The notes under the pieces were generated by a model that saw only the letters and a list, made by a program, of their open reading frames with translations, was not told the DNA's origin and did no database searches. A stretch of 64,000 nt of DNA, from the NCBI GenBank assembly GCA_964434865.1, contig CAYSWV010000012.1, positions 26,869-90,868 of the forward strand, written 5' to 3'. Of this stretch, positions 7,903-17,573 are shown piece after piece; positions within the stretch are counted from its first letter, which is position 1, and the number at the start of each line of letters is the position of its first letter. The DNA comes from CAYSWV01 sp964434865. Lineage in GTDB: Bacteria; Cyanobacteriota; Cyanobacteriia; Thermostichales; Thermostichaceae. Position numbers and translations under genes: made by a program.

Positions 7903-9309
7903 TCAGGTGCTATGGCCTATTCTGACAATGGGTAGCAAAACTGTAAACGTACTGCCCTTGCCTACTTCTGATTGAACACTAATTGTTCCTCGCATCATTT
8001 CGACCAAAGCTTTGGTGATGGCCAGACCTAACCCTACACCTCCTTGAGCCCGGTTACGAGCTTCTGAGACTCGATAAAACCGCTCAAAGATCCGAGCTTG
8101 CTGCTCTGCTGAGATACCAATGCCGTGATCTTGAACTTGAATCACAGCTCTGCCCTGTCTAATCTCTAATCTCAAAACAATGGGTGACTCTGGATCAGAA
8201 TAGCGTATAGCATTAGTAATGAGATTCAGTAGCACTTGCTTGAGCCGATCCCGATCCGTCTTGACGATGATGGCATTGGGAGGAACGTTGACCTGGATGG
8301 GGTGGGGTCCCAAATGCTGAGCACTGCTACCCAAGTCATATAAGATTTCATTCAAGTCAATCAATTCCAGATTGAGATGAACAGTACCTGCTTCAACTCG
8401 TGCCAGATCGAGTAGATCTTTTAGTAATCGCTCAATTCGATGGACCTCCTCTAACGAGATCCCCAGATTCGCGGTTTGTTCTTCAGTTAAATTTTGTCCT
8501 CGGCGAAGTGTCCCTTCAATGTAGCCTTGGACAATGGCTAATGGAGTCCGCAATTCATGAGAAATAGTGTTTAACAGTTGCCGCTCTGCTCCCCACGCTT
8601 GAGACAGACGATTCAACATTCCATTAAAGGCTTCGGCTAGATCTCGGACTTCAGTGGGTGGCTTTTCCAGCATCAAGCGTGCATCTGGCAAGTTATCAGT
8701 CGAGATCATATTTGAAAGCTGACTCATATTACCCAGGGGGAGTAGCGATCGGCGAATAGCAATCATCCCCCCCACAACCACAATGCCAATGACGGTCATC
8801 CCAGAAACGGTCAACATTTGTAAAAATGAACGATACACAGCTGCCGAATCAGTTACATCTGTTAAGGTTTCCAGATAAACGGTTGAACGATCCACAAGTT
8901 CAATGGGCTGACCACAGCGAATAAAAGTATGCTGTCGAAATTGAAGAAAAACGGGATCATATTCAACTGGAAAAGGCAAGGGTTCATAGAGAGCTAGCTC
9001 TGGAGAGGCGGCTAAGAGTGTCCCGTTTGCATCTCTAACCCGTAACCACCGATTGCTCCTTGAGTATTTGGCCACTGCCCGACTGATTGCTGTATCGGGA
9101 GAATGATGCTCCTGATAGGTTTCAACATCCTGATGGAATTGGATGACCGAACGCGTGTGATCTTGTTTAGTTCGCATAAATAGATCTTGATGCAATTGCC
9201 AAGTGGCTAATCCTCCTGCCCCTGCCAAAGCCAGCACCGAAGTGGATATTGATACGACCATTAATCGCGTCTGTAGCGAATTGAGTTTCGGCCATTTCAT
9301 CTGAGACAT
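7903..9309 (-). CDS. Membrane-bound sensor histidine kinase
   Basis: A 468-residue orthodox sensor kinase. Two membrane segments (about residues 15-35 and 165-187) enclose a periplasmic domain of about 130 residues; a HAMP-like linker follows. The HisKA box TISHELRTP contains the phospho-accepting His near residue 250. The ATPase domain has N box NLITNAIRYS, G1 DHGIGI, F box RIFERFYR and G2 GGVGLGLAI. No response regulator is adjacent, so it is an orphan. The ATG at 9309 is used; a second in-frame ATG is three codons later. The stimulus is not predictable from sequence. Confidence 0.93.
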   Translation of the reverse strand: MSQMKWPKLNSLQTRLMVVSISTSVLALAGAGGLATWQLHQDLFMRTKQDHTRSVIQFHQDVETYQEHHSPDTAISRAVAKYSRSNRWLRVRDANGTLLAASPELALYEPLPFPVEYDPVFLQFRQHTFIRCGQPIELVDRSTVYLETLTDVTDSAAVYRSFLQMLTVSGMTVIGIVVVGGMIAIRRSLLPLGNMSQLSNMISTDNLPDARLMLEKPPTEVRDLAEAFNGMLNRLSQAWGAERQLLNTISHELRTPLAIVQGYIEGTLRRGQNLTEEQTANLGISLEEVHRIERLLKDLLDLARVEAGTVHLNLELIDLNEILYDLGSSAQHLGPHPIQVNVPPNAIIVKTDRDRLKQVLLNLITNAIRYSDPESPIVLRLEIRQGRAVIQVQDHGIGISAEQQARIFERFYRVSEARNRAQGGVGLGLAITKALVEMMRGTISVQSEVGKGSTFTVLLPIVRIGHST

Positions 9310-9497
9310 CTCTGCTATTGATCACAGGCTTTAGCTTGCCTAACTATAGCCATTGTAAAGTCTGATGGCATCTGGAGTTGTCGGCTATGGTAAATTTGAG
9401 TTCCATGTTAAGGTGAGTACGTTTATTTAGAAAGAATCTTTCATCCTGTTTAATTCTTGATTGTTTAGCTGTTTAATCTGTAGTTGAGTTTGAGGCT

Positions 9498-10391
9498 ATG
9501 CAAATCCGTCGTCTTTCTCCGGCTCCTCCGATCGTAGTTGATTCACAGGTTTATCAAGTTAACTTGCCTGGATCCAAGCCTGACAATATCTTAGAAGAAA
9601 TTATTTGGCATAAAGAAGTTGAAGTTGAAAAGCTGCGAGAGCGGCTTCCCCTGGACTTACTTAAGAAACACATTCAGTCTATACCCCCGCCCCAGAATTT
9701 TCTAACGGCCCTGACGGCATCACCTCATCCTGTAGCCCTGATTGCAGAGGTTAAAAAAGCCTCACCCAGTAAAGGTATTCTCCGGCCTGACTTTGATCCT
9801 GTTGCGATTGCTCAAGCCTATGAAACAGCTGGAGCCAGTTGCCTTTCTGTATTAACCGATCGGAAATTTTTTCAAGGTAGTGGCGATTATTTAAAGCAGA
9901 TCCGAGAGGCTGTGTCCTTACCCATCTTGTGCAAGGAGTTTATTCTATATTCCTATCAGATTCTCTGGGCTCGATCACTGGGAGCTGATGCTGTATTGTT
10001 GATCGCAGCTATTTTAAGTGATGCTGATCTAGCTTATTTCCTCAAGTTAATGCCAACTCTGGGTCTGACTGCTTTAGTAGAGGTGCATACTTTAGAAGAA
10101 TTAGATCGAGTTTTAGCGTTACCCGGCTTGCAATTGCTTGGGATTAATAATCGAGATTTAAAAACGTTTTCAGTGGATCTCAAGACAACCCAACAACTCA
10201 TTCAAGCACGACACTCCCAATTAGCTGCCAAAGGCATCACAGTGGTTAGTGAATCAGGTATTCATACTCATGCCGATTTAGAGCAGGTTCAAGCTTGGGG
10301 AGTTCGGGCTGTGCTGGTGGGAGAGGCTTTAGTTAAACAACCTGATCCAGCTGCTGCCACTCGATCGCTATTGGGTACCCCAGGTGAATAA
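9498..10391 (+). CDS. trpC: Indole-3-glycerol phosphate synthase
   Basis: Catalyses ring closure to indole-3-glycerol phosphate in tryptophan synthesis. The 297 residues form one TIM barrel with the family blocks VALIAEVKKASPSKG (catalytic Lys), SCLSVLTDRKFFQGS, PILCKEFI, GADAVLLIAAIL, LLGINNRDLKTF and VVSESGI. The N-terminal 40 residues before ILEEIIWHK are the extension common in cyanobacteria. The stop codon overlaps the GTG start of the next gene (GTGAATAA), indicating translational coupling. No attenuator or trp operator is visible in the 188-bp upstream spacer. Confidence 0.96.
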   Translation: MQIRRLSPAPPIVVDSQVYQVNLPGSKPDNILEEIIWHKEVEVEKLRERLPLDLLKKHIQSIPPPQNFLTALTASPHPVALIAEVKKASPSKGILRPDFDPVAIAQAYETAGASCLSVLTDRKFFQGSGDYLKQIREAVSLPILCKEFILYSYQILWARSLGADAVLLIAAILSDADLAYFLKLMPTLGLTALVEVHTLEELDRVLALPGLQLLGINNRDLKTFSVDLKTTQQLIQARHSQLAAKGITVVSESGIHTHADLEQVQAWGVRAVLVGEALVKQPDPAAATRSLLGTPGE

Positions 10392-11481
10392 ACGCACGTT
10401 GATTTTGGGAGGCTATGGAGGAGTAGGTCAAGCGGTTGCTGAACAATTGCTCAACCATACTCAAACGGCGGTTGTGGTTGCAGGTCGGAATTTAGATAAA
10501 GCAGCCCACTATGCTAATCGTCTCAAAGCCCAATTTACGGCGGCACGCATTGATTATGCCTACGCTGACGTTTTTGATCAAGCTAGCCTGAAAACTGCCT
10601 TTGACTCAGTTGATCTTGTTGTGGTCACTACAACCACCCCTGACTGGATCCAGACTATTGTGGAGGCTGCTATTGCAACTCAAACGGATATGCTGGACAT
10701 CTTTCTGCGTGGAGATGTAGTGGATAGCCTAGAGCCTTACCGAACTCAAATTATTGATCATGGCCGGATCGTGATCACTCAAGCTGGCTTTCATCCTGGG
10801 CTACCCGCTCCCTTTATTCGTTTTGCCAGTTGTGCCTTCGATCAGTATCAAGCAGCCAGAGTAGTGATGGCCATGAAGACCTGGTTTGAAAAGCCTGAGG
10901 CCACCCATGAGATCATTTATGAAGTTGCAGCTGCTAAAGCAACCCTTTTAAAAAATGGTGTCTGGCAACCAGCAACCCACCGTGATGCTCTCACTGTAGA
11001 ATTTTCACAACACTTGGGATCTAAAACGTGCTACCCCATACAAATGAGAGAACTTTATCCCCTGCAAGCTGAACTGGGTCTCCAGACAATGGGTGCTTAT
11101 GTAGCTGGATTTAATGGGTGGGTTGATCAGGTTGTGTTTCCAGCCGCCGTTTTACTAAAACCGCTCCTTCAGCATAAAGCTTTGAATTTACTCGGTAAAC
11201 TCATGTATTGGGGGATCCCAAGATCGGACTCGAGTGCTCTTGAACTAAGACTAGAAGCAACAGGTCTCAAAGATGGGCAGAGTAGAACTTTCACCTTATC
11301 TGCACAATCAGACAATGCTTTTGAATTTACAGCTCTAGCTGTTGTGGCCTGTTTGAAGCAGTATTTTGAGGGTAGTCTTGCAACCCCTAACCTTTACCTG
11401 ATGGGTCTTGCTGTTGATCCACAAAGAATCATTGATGATTTAAGGCAGATGGACGTTACAATTACAGAACAAATTGGTTAA
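10384..11481 (+). CDS. Saccharopine dehydrogenase-like NAD(P)-binding oxidoreductase
   Basis: A 365-residue protein with an N-terminal Rossmann fold (TLILGGYGGVGQAVAEQLL, residues 5-23) and the layout of the saccharopine dehydrogenase/NADP-binding superfamily, including the D-V-F-D-Q segment and QAGFHPGLPAPF near residue 140. The substrate is unknown; cyanobacterial members are uncharacterised. It starts at a GTG that overlaps the trpC stop by 8 nt, so it is translated from the same message. The ABC ATPase gene starts 18 nt after its stop. A role in tryptophan metabolism is not implied by the fold. Confidence 0.85.
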   Translation: MNKRTLILGGYGGVGQAVAEQLLNHTQTAVVVAGRNLDKAAHYANRLKAQFTAARIDYAYADVFDQASLKTAFDSVDLVVVTTTTPDWIQTIVEAAIATQTDMLDIFLRGDVVDSLEPYRTQIIDHGRIVITQAGFHPGLPAPFIRFASCAFDQYQAARVVMAMKTWFEKPEATHEIIYEVAAAKATLLKNGVWQPATHRDALTVEFSQHLGSKTCYPIQMRELYPLQAELGLQTMGAYVAGFNGWVDQVVFPAAVLLKPLLQHKALNLLGKLMYWGIPRSDSSALELRLEATGLKDGQSRTFTLSAQSDNAFEFTALAVVACLKQYFEGSLATPNLYLMGLAVDPQRIIDDLRQMDVTITEQIG

Positions 11482-11499
11482 ACATAGTTAGTGTTTCTT

Positions 11500-12258
11500 A
11501 TGACAGTAGCTTTGGATATTAAAGGCTTAACGAAGCGATACGGTAATCAAATCGCAGTTAATAATTTGAATTTAACGATTCCACTGGGAGAATTTTTTGC
11601 CCTGCTAGGCCCTAACGGAGCGGGAAAAACCACTACACTTCGGATTGTTGCAGGATTACTGGCTCCTGATGAAGGTGATGTCCATCTACTGGATCACAGC
11701 ATTACCCAGGCTACTCAAGCAGCCAAACAGGTGTTATCCTACCTGCCAGATGAACCAATGCTGTACAATAAACTACGACCATTAGAGTATTTGGAGTTTA
11801 TTGCTGGGTTATGGGGTATTCCTGCTGCTGCCGCTGAACCCCAGGCTCAAGATCTACTGCAAAAATTAGATCTATGGGAGGCTCGAGGAGAGTATTGTGA
11901 AACTTTTTCAAGAGGTATGAAACAAAAACTAACGCTTGCAGGTGCGTTTATTCATAACCCTCGAATCATTATTTTAGATGAGCCCTTAACAGGTTTAGAT
12001 GCTGCATCGGCTCGGTTGGTGAAAGATATGCTCACAGATTATATTCAACAAGGTAATACTGTAGTTCTGACAACTCATATTATGGAAATTGCAGAACGAA
12101 TGGCCCAGCGGATCGGAATTATCAACCGAGGCCAGCTGATTGCAGTCGGATCGCTGGATGAGCTACGGGCCAAGAGTCGCGAGAAAGGAACTTTAGAAGC
12201 TGTCTTTCTAGAGCTGATTCAAGCAACCTCAAGTGAGGAACAGGTTGAACCTATCTAA
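11500..12258 (+). CDS. ABC transporter ATP-binding protein
   Basis: A 252-residue nucleotide-binding subunit of an ABC-2-type exporter. Walker A GPNGAGKTTT lies near residue 38, the signature is FSRGMKQKL (an SRGMKQ variant typical of drug and heme-type exporters) near 143, and Walker B is IIILDEPLTGLD near 160, with the H loop TTHIME. I use the ATG at 11500; a GTG three codons upstream is also open. It is third in the trpC unit. No permease gene is adjacent on either side, so its membrane partner must be encoded elsewhere. Confidence 0.93.
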   Translation: MTVALDIKGLTKRYGNQIAVNNLNLTIPLGEFFALLGPNGAGKTTTLRIVAGLLAPDEGDVHLLDHSITQATQAAKQVLSYLPDEPMLYNKLRPLEYLEFIAGLWGIPAAAAEPQAQDLLQKLDLWEARGEYCETFSRGMKQKLTLAGAFIHNPRIIILDEPLTGLDAASARLVKDMLTDYIQQGNTVVLTTHIMEIAERMAQRIGIINRGQLIAVGSLDELRAKSREKGTLEAVFLELIQATSSEEQVEPI

Positions 12259-12299
12259 CTTGATTAGAATAGTCTGTATTTGAATGGTTGATATTTAAA

Positions 12300-13118
12300 T
12301 TATGGAGATAGCGTGCCATCCGGCATCCGGGTCTCTTGTAAATGTGCCTTTTGCAGATGACGGGGATCAACGATAGCCCCCTGTAGGTTTGCTTGCTTGA
12401 GGACTGTTCCTTTTAAATTAGCGCCTTTTAAATTAGCGCCTTTGAGATTGCATCCCGTCAAATCTGCTTGGCTTAGATCAACGCTTTCTAAATGTGCTGA
12501 GCTTAAGTTGGCATTCTGCATCTTGGCTTGCTTAAGTTCGGCTTGAGCTAACAGGGCTGAACTGAGATCAGCATTAGATAAGTCTGCCCAGTTGAGATAG
12601 ATACTGCTCATATCCGCTTGTCGAAGTCGAGCAGAGGTGAGATCAGCTTCCCTCAAATAAGCCCAGGCTAGTTGAGATTGCTCCAGGTTAGCTGCTCTAA
12701 AACAGCTTGAATTTAAATGGCTGCGACTCAGATTGATCCCGGATAAATGGGCACCAGGTAGTTGAATGCCTTCTAAATCGCTATCGCTGAAATCTCGACG
12801 ACCGTTGCTGTAGTGATCTAGTAAATCTTGGGCTGCAACACTAGGGACCAATGGGTGATCAACAGGTGCTAGATCAGCAGGTGCAAGCCTAAGATCTGAA
12901 TGAGTCTGAGTCCAAAGGCTTATTTTGCTTGGAAACTCTACTAAAAGACAAAGAGTTCCTTCTTCTAGGGTTTGAATGCATTGTTTAATGGCTATCGGTC
13001 GATCTTGACGACTATAAACTGACTGTTGGGAAAACAGGTGATTCAGGTAAGAAAGTATAGGCTGGCCTGAGCTAGCTGAGACATTAAAGGTTAACGCTTG
13101 AGATCGGAGAATAAACAT
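12300..13118 (-). CDS. Pentapeptide-repeat protein
   Basis: A 272-residue protein. The first 110 residues form a non-repeat domain; from about residue 112 onward it is an A(D/N)LXX array (for example ADLTSARLRQ, ADLSNADLSS, ANLKGANLKG), which folds as a right-handed beta helix. It lacks a signal peptide. The DNA has near-perfect 15-bp repeats at about 12411-12448 that encode consecutive LKGAN units, a sign of recent repeat growth. Pentapeptide proteins are very common in cyanobacteria and mostly of unknown function. Confidence 0.9.
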   Translation of the reverse strand: MFILRSQALTFNVSASSGQPILSYLNHLFSQQSVYSRQDRPIAIKQCIQTLEEGTLCLLVEFPSKISLWTQTHSDLRLAPADLAPVDHPLVPSVAAQDLLDHYSNGRRDFSDSDLEGIQLPGAHLSGINLSRSHLNSSCFRAANLEQSQLAWAYLREADLTSARLRQADMSSIYLNWADLSNADLSSALLAQAELKQAKMQNANLSSAHLESVDLSQADLTGCNLKGANLKGANLKGTVLKQANLQGAIVDPRHLQKAHLQETRMPDGTLSP

Positions 13119-13508
13119 AATCTAATACCTAACTAGATGAATATAGGTTGCCTAGAGTAGACAAGTTGACAGTCCTTAACCAAGACATCCACACCACAAT
13201 GAGTACGGCTTAGACTCTCAATTGGATTTAAGATCTCTTAAGAGTTTGACCAAGTACCGCAAGTCAACAGTGGTCGTTTAATTGCAGCCCTGCTCATATA
13301 GGTCAAAAGTTATTGTTAGAGTGGGTTATCAAGATCTAAGGCATCCTAATTGTGATGAGACTGTGGCCAGCGATGCTTGAAGCTATTGATCAAGTTTGTT
13401 AATGATCAAGTTTATTAACGCCATGACACTTCAGGTGCAAATTTTAAAAAATCAAAATGAAGTCTAGTTCTGTGAAGATGAATCATTAGCTTGATTGAAG
13501 AGTACCAT
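13119..13508. repeat. Spacer with a 16-bp tandem duplication
   Basis: No gene is seen in this 390-bp spacer. It contains a tandem duplication at 13387-13418 (TGATCAAGTTTGTTAA followed by TGATCAAGTTTATTAA) and a CTCTTAAGAG palindrome at 13235-13244. Confidence 0.7.
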
Positions 13509-13978
13509 GTGCCTATCTGGATGATCGGTATAGCAATTGTGTTGGCNNNNNNNNNNNNNNNNNNNNNNNNNNNNNNNNNNNNNNNNNNNNNNNNNNNNNN
13601 NNNNNNNNNNNNNNNNNNNNNNNNNNNNNNNNNNNNNNNNNNNNNNTTTTCTCTATAGGCGTTGTTTGTGCTCTCTTCAGCATGCTTTGTGTTGCTAGTT
13701 TTCTCGGTTGGATGAAAGCTCAACGCTTTGCTCAAGCACTGGTTGCCAAGTATTTAAATGATCAGCGAGGTACTGCACCCGTATTAGAGCTAGTAACCTA
13801 CTTCAATGAAAAATATGGACACTCTGAATTCTTTGTACTGCAAGCCATTCGGGCATTTTTTCTAGATCAATTAGTAGAGATCAATGAAAGTCAAGTGAGC
13901 TTAATTTCTGAGAAGTTCTACCATAGTCCTGTTTACAAGGTGATGACAAGCAGGAAATTTACTTATTATTGGCCTTAG
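13509..13978 (+). CDS. Small membrane protein, interrupted by assembly gap
   Basis: Two coding pieces flank the N run. The 5' piece starts at the GTG at 13509 (GAAGAG six nt upstream) and reads as a hydrophobic segment, MPIWMIGIAIVLA. The 3' piece is open from the gap through I-G-V-V-C-A-L-F-S to the stop at 13978; it holds another membrane segment and a soluble C-terminal region of about 80 residues (LNDQRGTAPVLELVTYFNEK onward) with a winged-helix-like pattern. With exactly 100 N the two pieces are out of frame, so the gap length is probably a placeholder. Joining them is an inference; the family is not recognised. Confidence 0.55.
13547..13646. other. Assembly gap of 100 N
   Basis: Exactly 100 undetermined bases, the conventional size for a gap of unknown length. 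Confidence 0.99.
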
Positions 13979-14060
13979 TACTACCCTCTAGCTGTGAAGT
14001 CTGGCACCAACTCGATCTTCATGCGACACTCATAGGGGGTTTGTCTCACCAGTTAGAACT

Positions 14061-15068
14061 ATGACTAAAGCGAAAGATCGTTTCCTGCTTGATTTTGAGA
14101 AACCTGTAGCCGATCTAGAAGAAAAGATCGCTGAGGTCCGGGCCATGACCACCACTCAAACCGCCTCCGATCAAGTCCGGCAACTAGAAACTCAAGCTAG
14201 ACAGCTCTTAGAAGAGATCTTTCGGCAATTAACCCCGCTGCAACGCTTGCAAGTGGCTCGTCATCCCCGTCGGCCTACGACTCTAGATTATGTCCAAACC
14301 ATTTGTGATAGCTGGTTTGAGTTACATGGTGATCGTCACGGGCAAGATGATTCAGCGTTGATTGGAGGACTCGCCCAACTAGACGGACGTCCGGTGATGA
14401 TCATTGGCCATCAAAAGGGTCGAGATACCAAAGATAATATTGCGCGTAACTTTGGTATGCCTAACCCCAGTGGGTATCGTAAGGCCCTACGGTTAATGGC
14501 TCATGCCAATCGATTTGGACTGCCGATCTTAACCTTTATTGATACACCCGGTGCTTATCCAGGAGTGGCCGCTGAAGAAGAAGGTCAGGGAGAAGCGATC
14601 GCGGTCAACTTGCGAGAGATGATCAGTTTTGAAGTGCCTATCATTGTGACTGTAATTGGCGAAGGCGGATCAGGTGGAGCGCTTGCGATTGGAGTGGGCG
14701 ATCGCATCCTAATGATGGAACATGCTGTGTATTCTGTGATCTCACCTGAAGGCTGTGCAGCTATCCTCTGGAAAACCAGGGACAAGGCTCCACAAGCAGC
14801 AGAATCCCTTCGGATTACCGCTCAAGACTTATATGAATTGGGTATTGTTGATCGCATCATCGCCGAACCTATTGGAGCTGCCCATCGCACCCCTCTAGAA
14901 GCGGCCACCTTGCTAAGACAAGCTCTGATCTCAGAACTCGATGAGTTATCCCACTCTAGCGGGATGCAATTAAGAGAAAATCGCTATGCCAAGTTTCGAA
15001 AAATTGGGGTTTTCATAGAACAAAACTTGCCTTCATTAGCCCCAGACACCACTGCTGATGGCGAGTAG
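14061..15068 (+). CDS. accA: Acetyl-CoA carboxylase carboxyltransferase subunit alpha
   Basis: With AccD it transfers the carboxyl group from biotin to acetyl-CoA, the first committed step of fatty acid synthesis. The 335 residues match the family in length and blocks: HPRRPTTLDYV, WFELHGDRHGQDD, GHQKGRDTKDNI, NFGMPNPSGYRKALRLM, FIDTPGAYPGVAAEE, GEGGSGGALAIGVGDR and VISPEGCAAILWK. It starts at the ATG at 14061 and is followed after 88 bp by pgk, in which a separate promoter may lie. Two of the few HIP1 octamers in the window (14595 and 14698 region) lie inside it. Confidence 0.98.
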   Translation: MTKAKDRFLLDFEKPVADLEEKIAEVRAMTTTQTASDQVRQLETQARQLLEEIFRQLTPLQRLQVARHPRRPTTLDYVQTICDSWFELHGDRHGQDDSALIGGLAQLDGRPVMIIGHQKGRDTKDNIARNFGMPNPSGYRKALRLMAHANRFGLPILTFIDTPGAYPGVAAEEEGQGEAIAVNLREMISFEVPIIVTVIGEGGSGGALAIGVGDRILMMEHAVYSVISPEGCAAILWKTRDKAPQAAESLRITAQDLYELGIVDRIIAEPIGAAHRTPLEAATLLRQALISELDELSHSSGMQLRENRYAKFRKIGVFIEQNLPSLAPDTTADGE

Positions 15069-15156
15069 CTACAATTCCTCATCTTTTGCTGAACCCCCAT
15101 CCTGGTACAATGCTTAGGAAAATCTAAAGCTTTACAGCCGTTCAGGAGCAAGAGTC

Positions 15157-16395
15157 ATGCCTAAACAAAGCTTGGCCCAATTAGTGGCCTCTAATACTGA
15201 TCTCACAGGTAAGAAAGTCCTTGTGCGGGCTGACTTTAATGTTCCCTTGGATGATAACCGTGCTATTACTGACGATACCCGGATTCGAGCTGCCCTACCT
15301 ACGATCCAGGCTCTGATTCAAGGGGGAGCTAAGGTGATCTTGACCAGCCATCTGGGCCGCCCTATTTCAAAGAATAAAGAAACTGGTGAAGTGACGATCA
15401 AAAAAGACGGTAATAGCCTAAGTCCTGTAGCTAAGCGCTTAGAAGAACTGTTGGGACAATCTATTGTTTTTGCTGAAGATTGTATCGGATCCCCTGCTGA
15501 AACTGCTGTGAATCAACTCCAGAATGGCCAGGTTGCTCTGCTTGAAAATGTCCGATTCTATCCTGAAGAAGAAAAGAATGATTCTGAATTTGCTAAAAAG
15601 TTAGCCTCATTGGCCGATATGTTTGTTAACGATGCCTTTGGGACTGCTCACCGCGCGCATGCCTCTACAGCGGGTGTGACAGCTTATCTCCAGCCCTCAG
15701 TATCTGGCTATCTAGTTGAAAAAGAATTACAGTTTTTATCCGGTGCTATTGATACTCCCCAGCGTCCCTTAGCCGCTATCATTGGGGGTTCAAAAGTCTC
15801 GTCTAAAATTGGTGTGATTGAAACCCTCCTAGAAAAAGTAGACAAACTGCTATTAGGGGGAGGCATGATCTTCACCTTTTACAAAGCCCAGGGCATCAGC
15901 ACTGGAAAATCATTGGTGGAAGAGGACAAAATTGATCTGGCTACCGCTTTGATGCAAAAAGCAAAAGATCGAGGTGTGGAACTGTTATTACCTGTGGATG
16001 TGGTTGTGGCTGACAAATTTGCAGCAGATGCCGCCTCTCAAACGGTTTCGATTTCAGCCATTCCAGAAGCCTGGATGGGGTTAGATATTGGGCCTGACTC
16101 GGTTAAGGCTTTTCAGGCGTCGCTTCAAGGCTGTAAAACCGTGATCTGGAATGGACCTATGGGCGTGTTTGAATTTGACCGATTTGCTGCCGGGACTGAG
16201 GCGATCGCTAAGAGCTTAGCTGAGCTAACAGGTCAAGGCACAACAACCATCATTGGGGGCGGTGATTCAGTAGCTGCTGTGGAGAAAGCTGGATTAGCCG
16301 ATAAAATGAGCCATATCTCAACTGGAGGTGGCGCTAGCTTAGAATTGCTCGAAGGGAAAGCACTCCCTGGAATTGTGGCCCTAACGGATAGCTAA
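15157..16395 (+). CDS. pgk: Phosphoglycerate kinase
   Basis: Interconverts 1,3-bisphosphoglycerate and 3-phosphoglycerate; in cyanobacteria it serves both the Calvin cycle and glycolysis. All signatures are present: KVLVRADFNVPLD (residues 20-32), SHLGRP, ALLENVRFYPEEEKND, FVNDAFGTAHRAHAST, IIGGSKVSSKIGVIE, WNGPMGVFE and IIGGGDSVAAVEKAG. The 412 residues exceed the usual ~400 because of a charged insertion after SHLGRP (SKNKETGEVTIKKDG). GGAGCAAGAG precedes the ATG, and the transcript ends at a strong terminator at 16493. Confidence 0.98.
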   Translation: MPKQSLAQLVASNTDLTGKKVLVRADFNVPLDDNRAITDDTRIRAALPTIQALIQGGAKVILTSHLGRPISKNKETGEVTIKKDGNSLSPVAKRLEELLGQSIVFAEDCIGSPAETAVNQLQNGQVALLENVRFYPEEEKNDSEFAKKLASLADMFVNDAFGTAHRAHASTAGVTAYLQPSVSGYLVEKELQFLSGAIDTPQRPLAAIIGGSKVSSKIGVIETLLEKVDKLLLGGGMIFTFYKAQGISTGKSLVEEDKIDLATALMQKAKDRGVELLLPVDVVVADKFAADAASQTVSISAIPEAWMGLDIGPDSVKAFQASLQGCKTVIWNGPMGVFEFDRFAAGTEAIAKSLAELTGQGTTTIIGGGDSVAAVEKAGLADKMSHISTGGGASLELLEGKALPGIVALTDS

Positions 16396-16492
16396 ACAGA
16401 GTCAAACCCGAGCCACTCCAGCTTTAGTCATCCAGAGCCATTAATCTTAGGTAAAACTCAGCAAAATAGTGGCAAATTAATAGATGATCTAG

Positions 16493-16521
16493 CTACTCTA
16501 GTCGTTGACTAGGGTAGTTTT
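16493..16521 (+). terminator. Strong Rho-independent terminator after pgk
   Basis: An 11-bp stem CTACTCTAGTC/GACTAGGGTAG with a single G-T pair, a three-base loop GTT, then TTTTAGTTTT. It lies 98 bp downstream of the pgk stop. Confidence 0.85.
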
Positions 16522-16580
16522 AGTTTTGGTATTGCTAGTTATAGCAAACATGTGTGTGGAGTTGATGAGGAGTTAAGGCT

Positions 16581-17324
16581 ATGGACTGGTTGAGTGTTTC
16601 CCTAAAGCTGTTAAAACGGTTTACTCCTATCTTAGTAGGCTGTGCTATCTGGGCTACGGGGGGCTGTGCTGTGACGTCTCCCTCAGCCTCTGGTGGAACT
16701 GATGAGATCAATTTGCGATTTGTGAATTTATCGCCAGGGATCTTACCCATTGCTTTAGCGCTAAATGGATTAGAAGTCACACCCAGAATTGGATTTCAGG
16801 CCGTTAGTGACTATGTGATGGTGTCTACGGGAGCCTATGACTTAAGCCTAAGAGCTACGAGTCGATCCCTCAGTCGAGCAGGGTCAATACCTGCAGGTAG
16901 TGAGTTGGGTATTCAATTTGTAGAATTTGAAGAAGGACCTAAAACCTACTCTGTGCTTGCGGTAGAGCAGCCTCAGCGAGTCACATTACTCCTGTTGCCA
17001 GAAACGGAACCCCCCGAGTTTGACAAGGCCAAAATCCGTTTTGTCAACGCTGTGCCTCAATCTACAGATTTTCAATGGCTGGATAGTCGAGATGAGACAG
17101 TGATCGGGCCAGCTGTTGAATTCAGTTCAGTTACCCCTTACCAGTTAGTTGATCCGGGTCTCGTTAGCATTAGTGCAACTCATGAAGAACGAATTCTGGC
17201 CCAAAGTGATTTTACGCTTGAATCTTTCCGGGTTTATACCCTTTACACAACCGGTTTACTCAGTGGTGACCCTGAGGTTGAACAATTGTTAGTTGAAGAA
17301 GCTAAGGCCGACGAAATTTTGTAG
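16581..17324 (+). CDS. DUF4397-like lipoprotein
   Basis: A 247-residue exported protein. A positively charged N-terminus and hydrophobic core lead to two possible lipoprotein cleavage sites, LVG-C21 and TGG-C29. The mature part has two beta-rich repeats beginning INLRFVNLSPG (about 43) and AKIRFVNAVPQ (about 150), the pattern of DUF4397 modules. It is probably anchored in the inner or outer membrane facing the periplasm. AGGAG stands about 10 nt before the ATG. Function is unknown, and the DUF assignment is by eye. Confidence 0.75.
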   Translation: MDWLSVSLKLLKRFTPILVGCAIWATGGCAVTSPSASGGTDEINLRFVNLSPGILPIALALNGLEVTPRIGFQAVSDYVMVSTGAYDLSLRATSRSLSRAGSIPAGSELGIQFVEFEEGPKTYSVLAVEQPQRVTLLLLPETEPPEFDKAKIRFVNAVPQSTDFQWLDSRDETVIGPAVEFSSVTPYQLVDPGLVSISATHEERILAQSDFTLESFRVYTLYTTGLLSGDPEVEQLLVEEAKADEIL

Positions 17325-17401
17325 TCGGAGAGTTGATCCCAAAGAAAATCTTAAGAGCTGAGTAATTATTCTCACGATCTGCCACATTGATCTTCTAGAC
17401 T

Positions 17402-17467
17402 AGACTGATTAACTCAACTAACACTAGTAGCGAAGTGTTATACGAGCTAACTGGCAGTCTTTTTTTA
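17402..17467 (+). terminator. Candidate branched terminator
   Basis: AGACTG (17402-17407) pairs with CAGTCT (17455-17460), which runs directly into a T tract. Between them lies the smaller hairpin AACACT/AGTGTT. It would end the DUF4397-like transcript about 130 bp after its stop. Confidence 0.5.
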
Positions 17468-17573
17468 TCTGTCTCTAGTGTCAGATGGGTACAAATGGCT
17501 ACTCTAGACGATCTTTAACAGGGTTGCTTAACCCAAGCAGGGTCCTAATCTATGGCGTTGTGAGGTGGGAGCA

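Noticed and set aside
12411..12448. 15-bp direct repeat as a mobile or regulatory repeat
   Set aside because: It encodes consecutive pentapeptide units and is explained by the protein.
13415..13735. Minus-strand open frame running through the N gap
   Set aside because: The frame is created by N translated as X; the opposite strand holds the better coding pieces.
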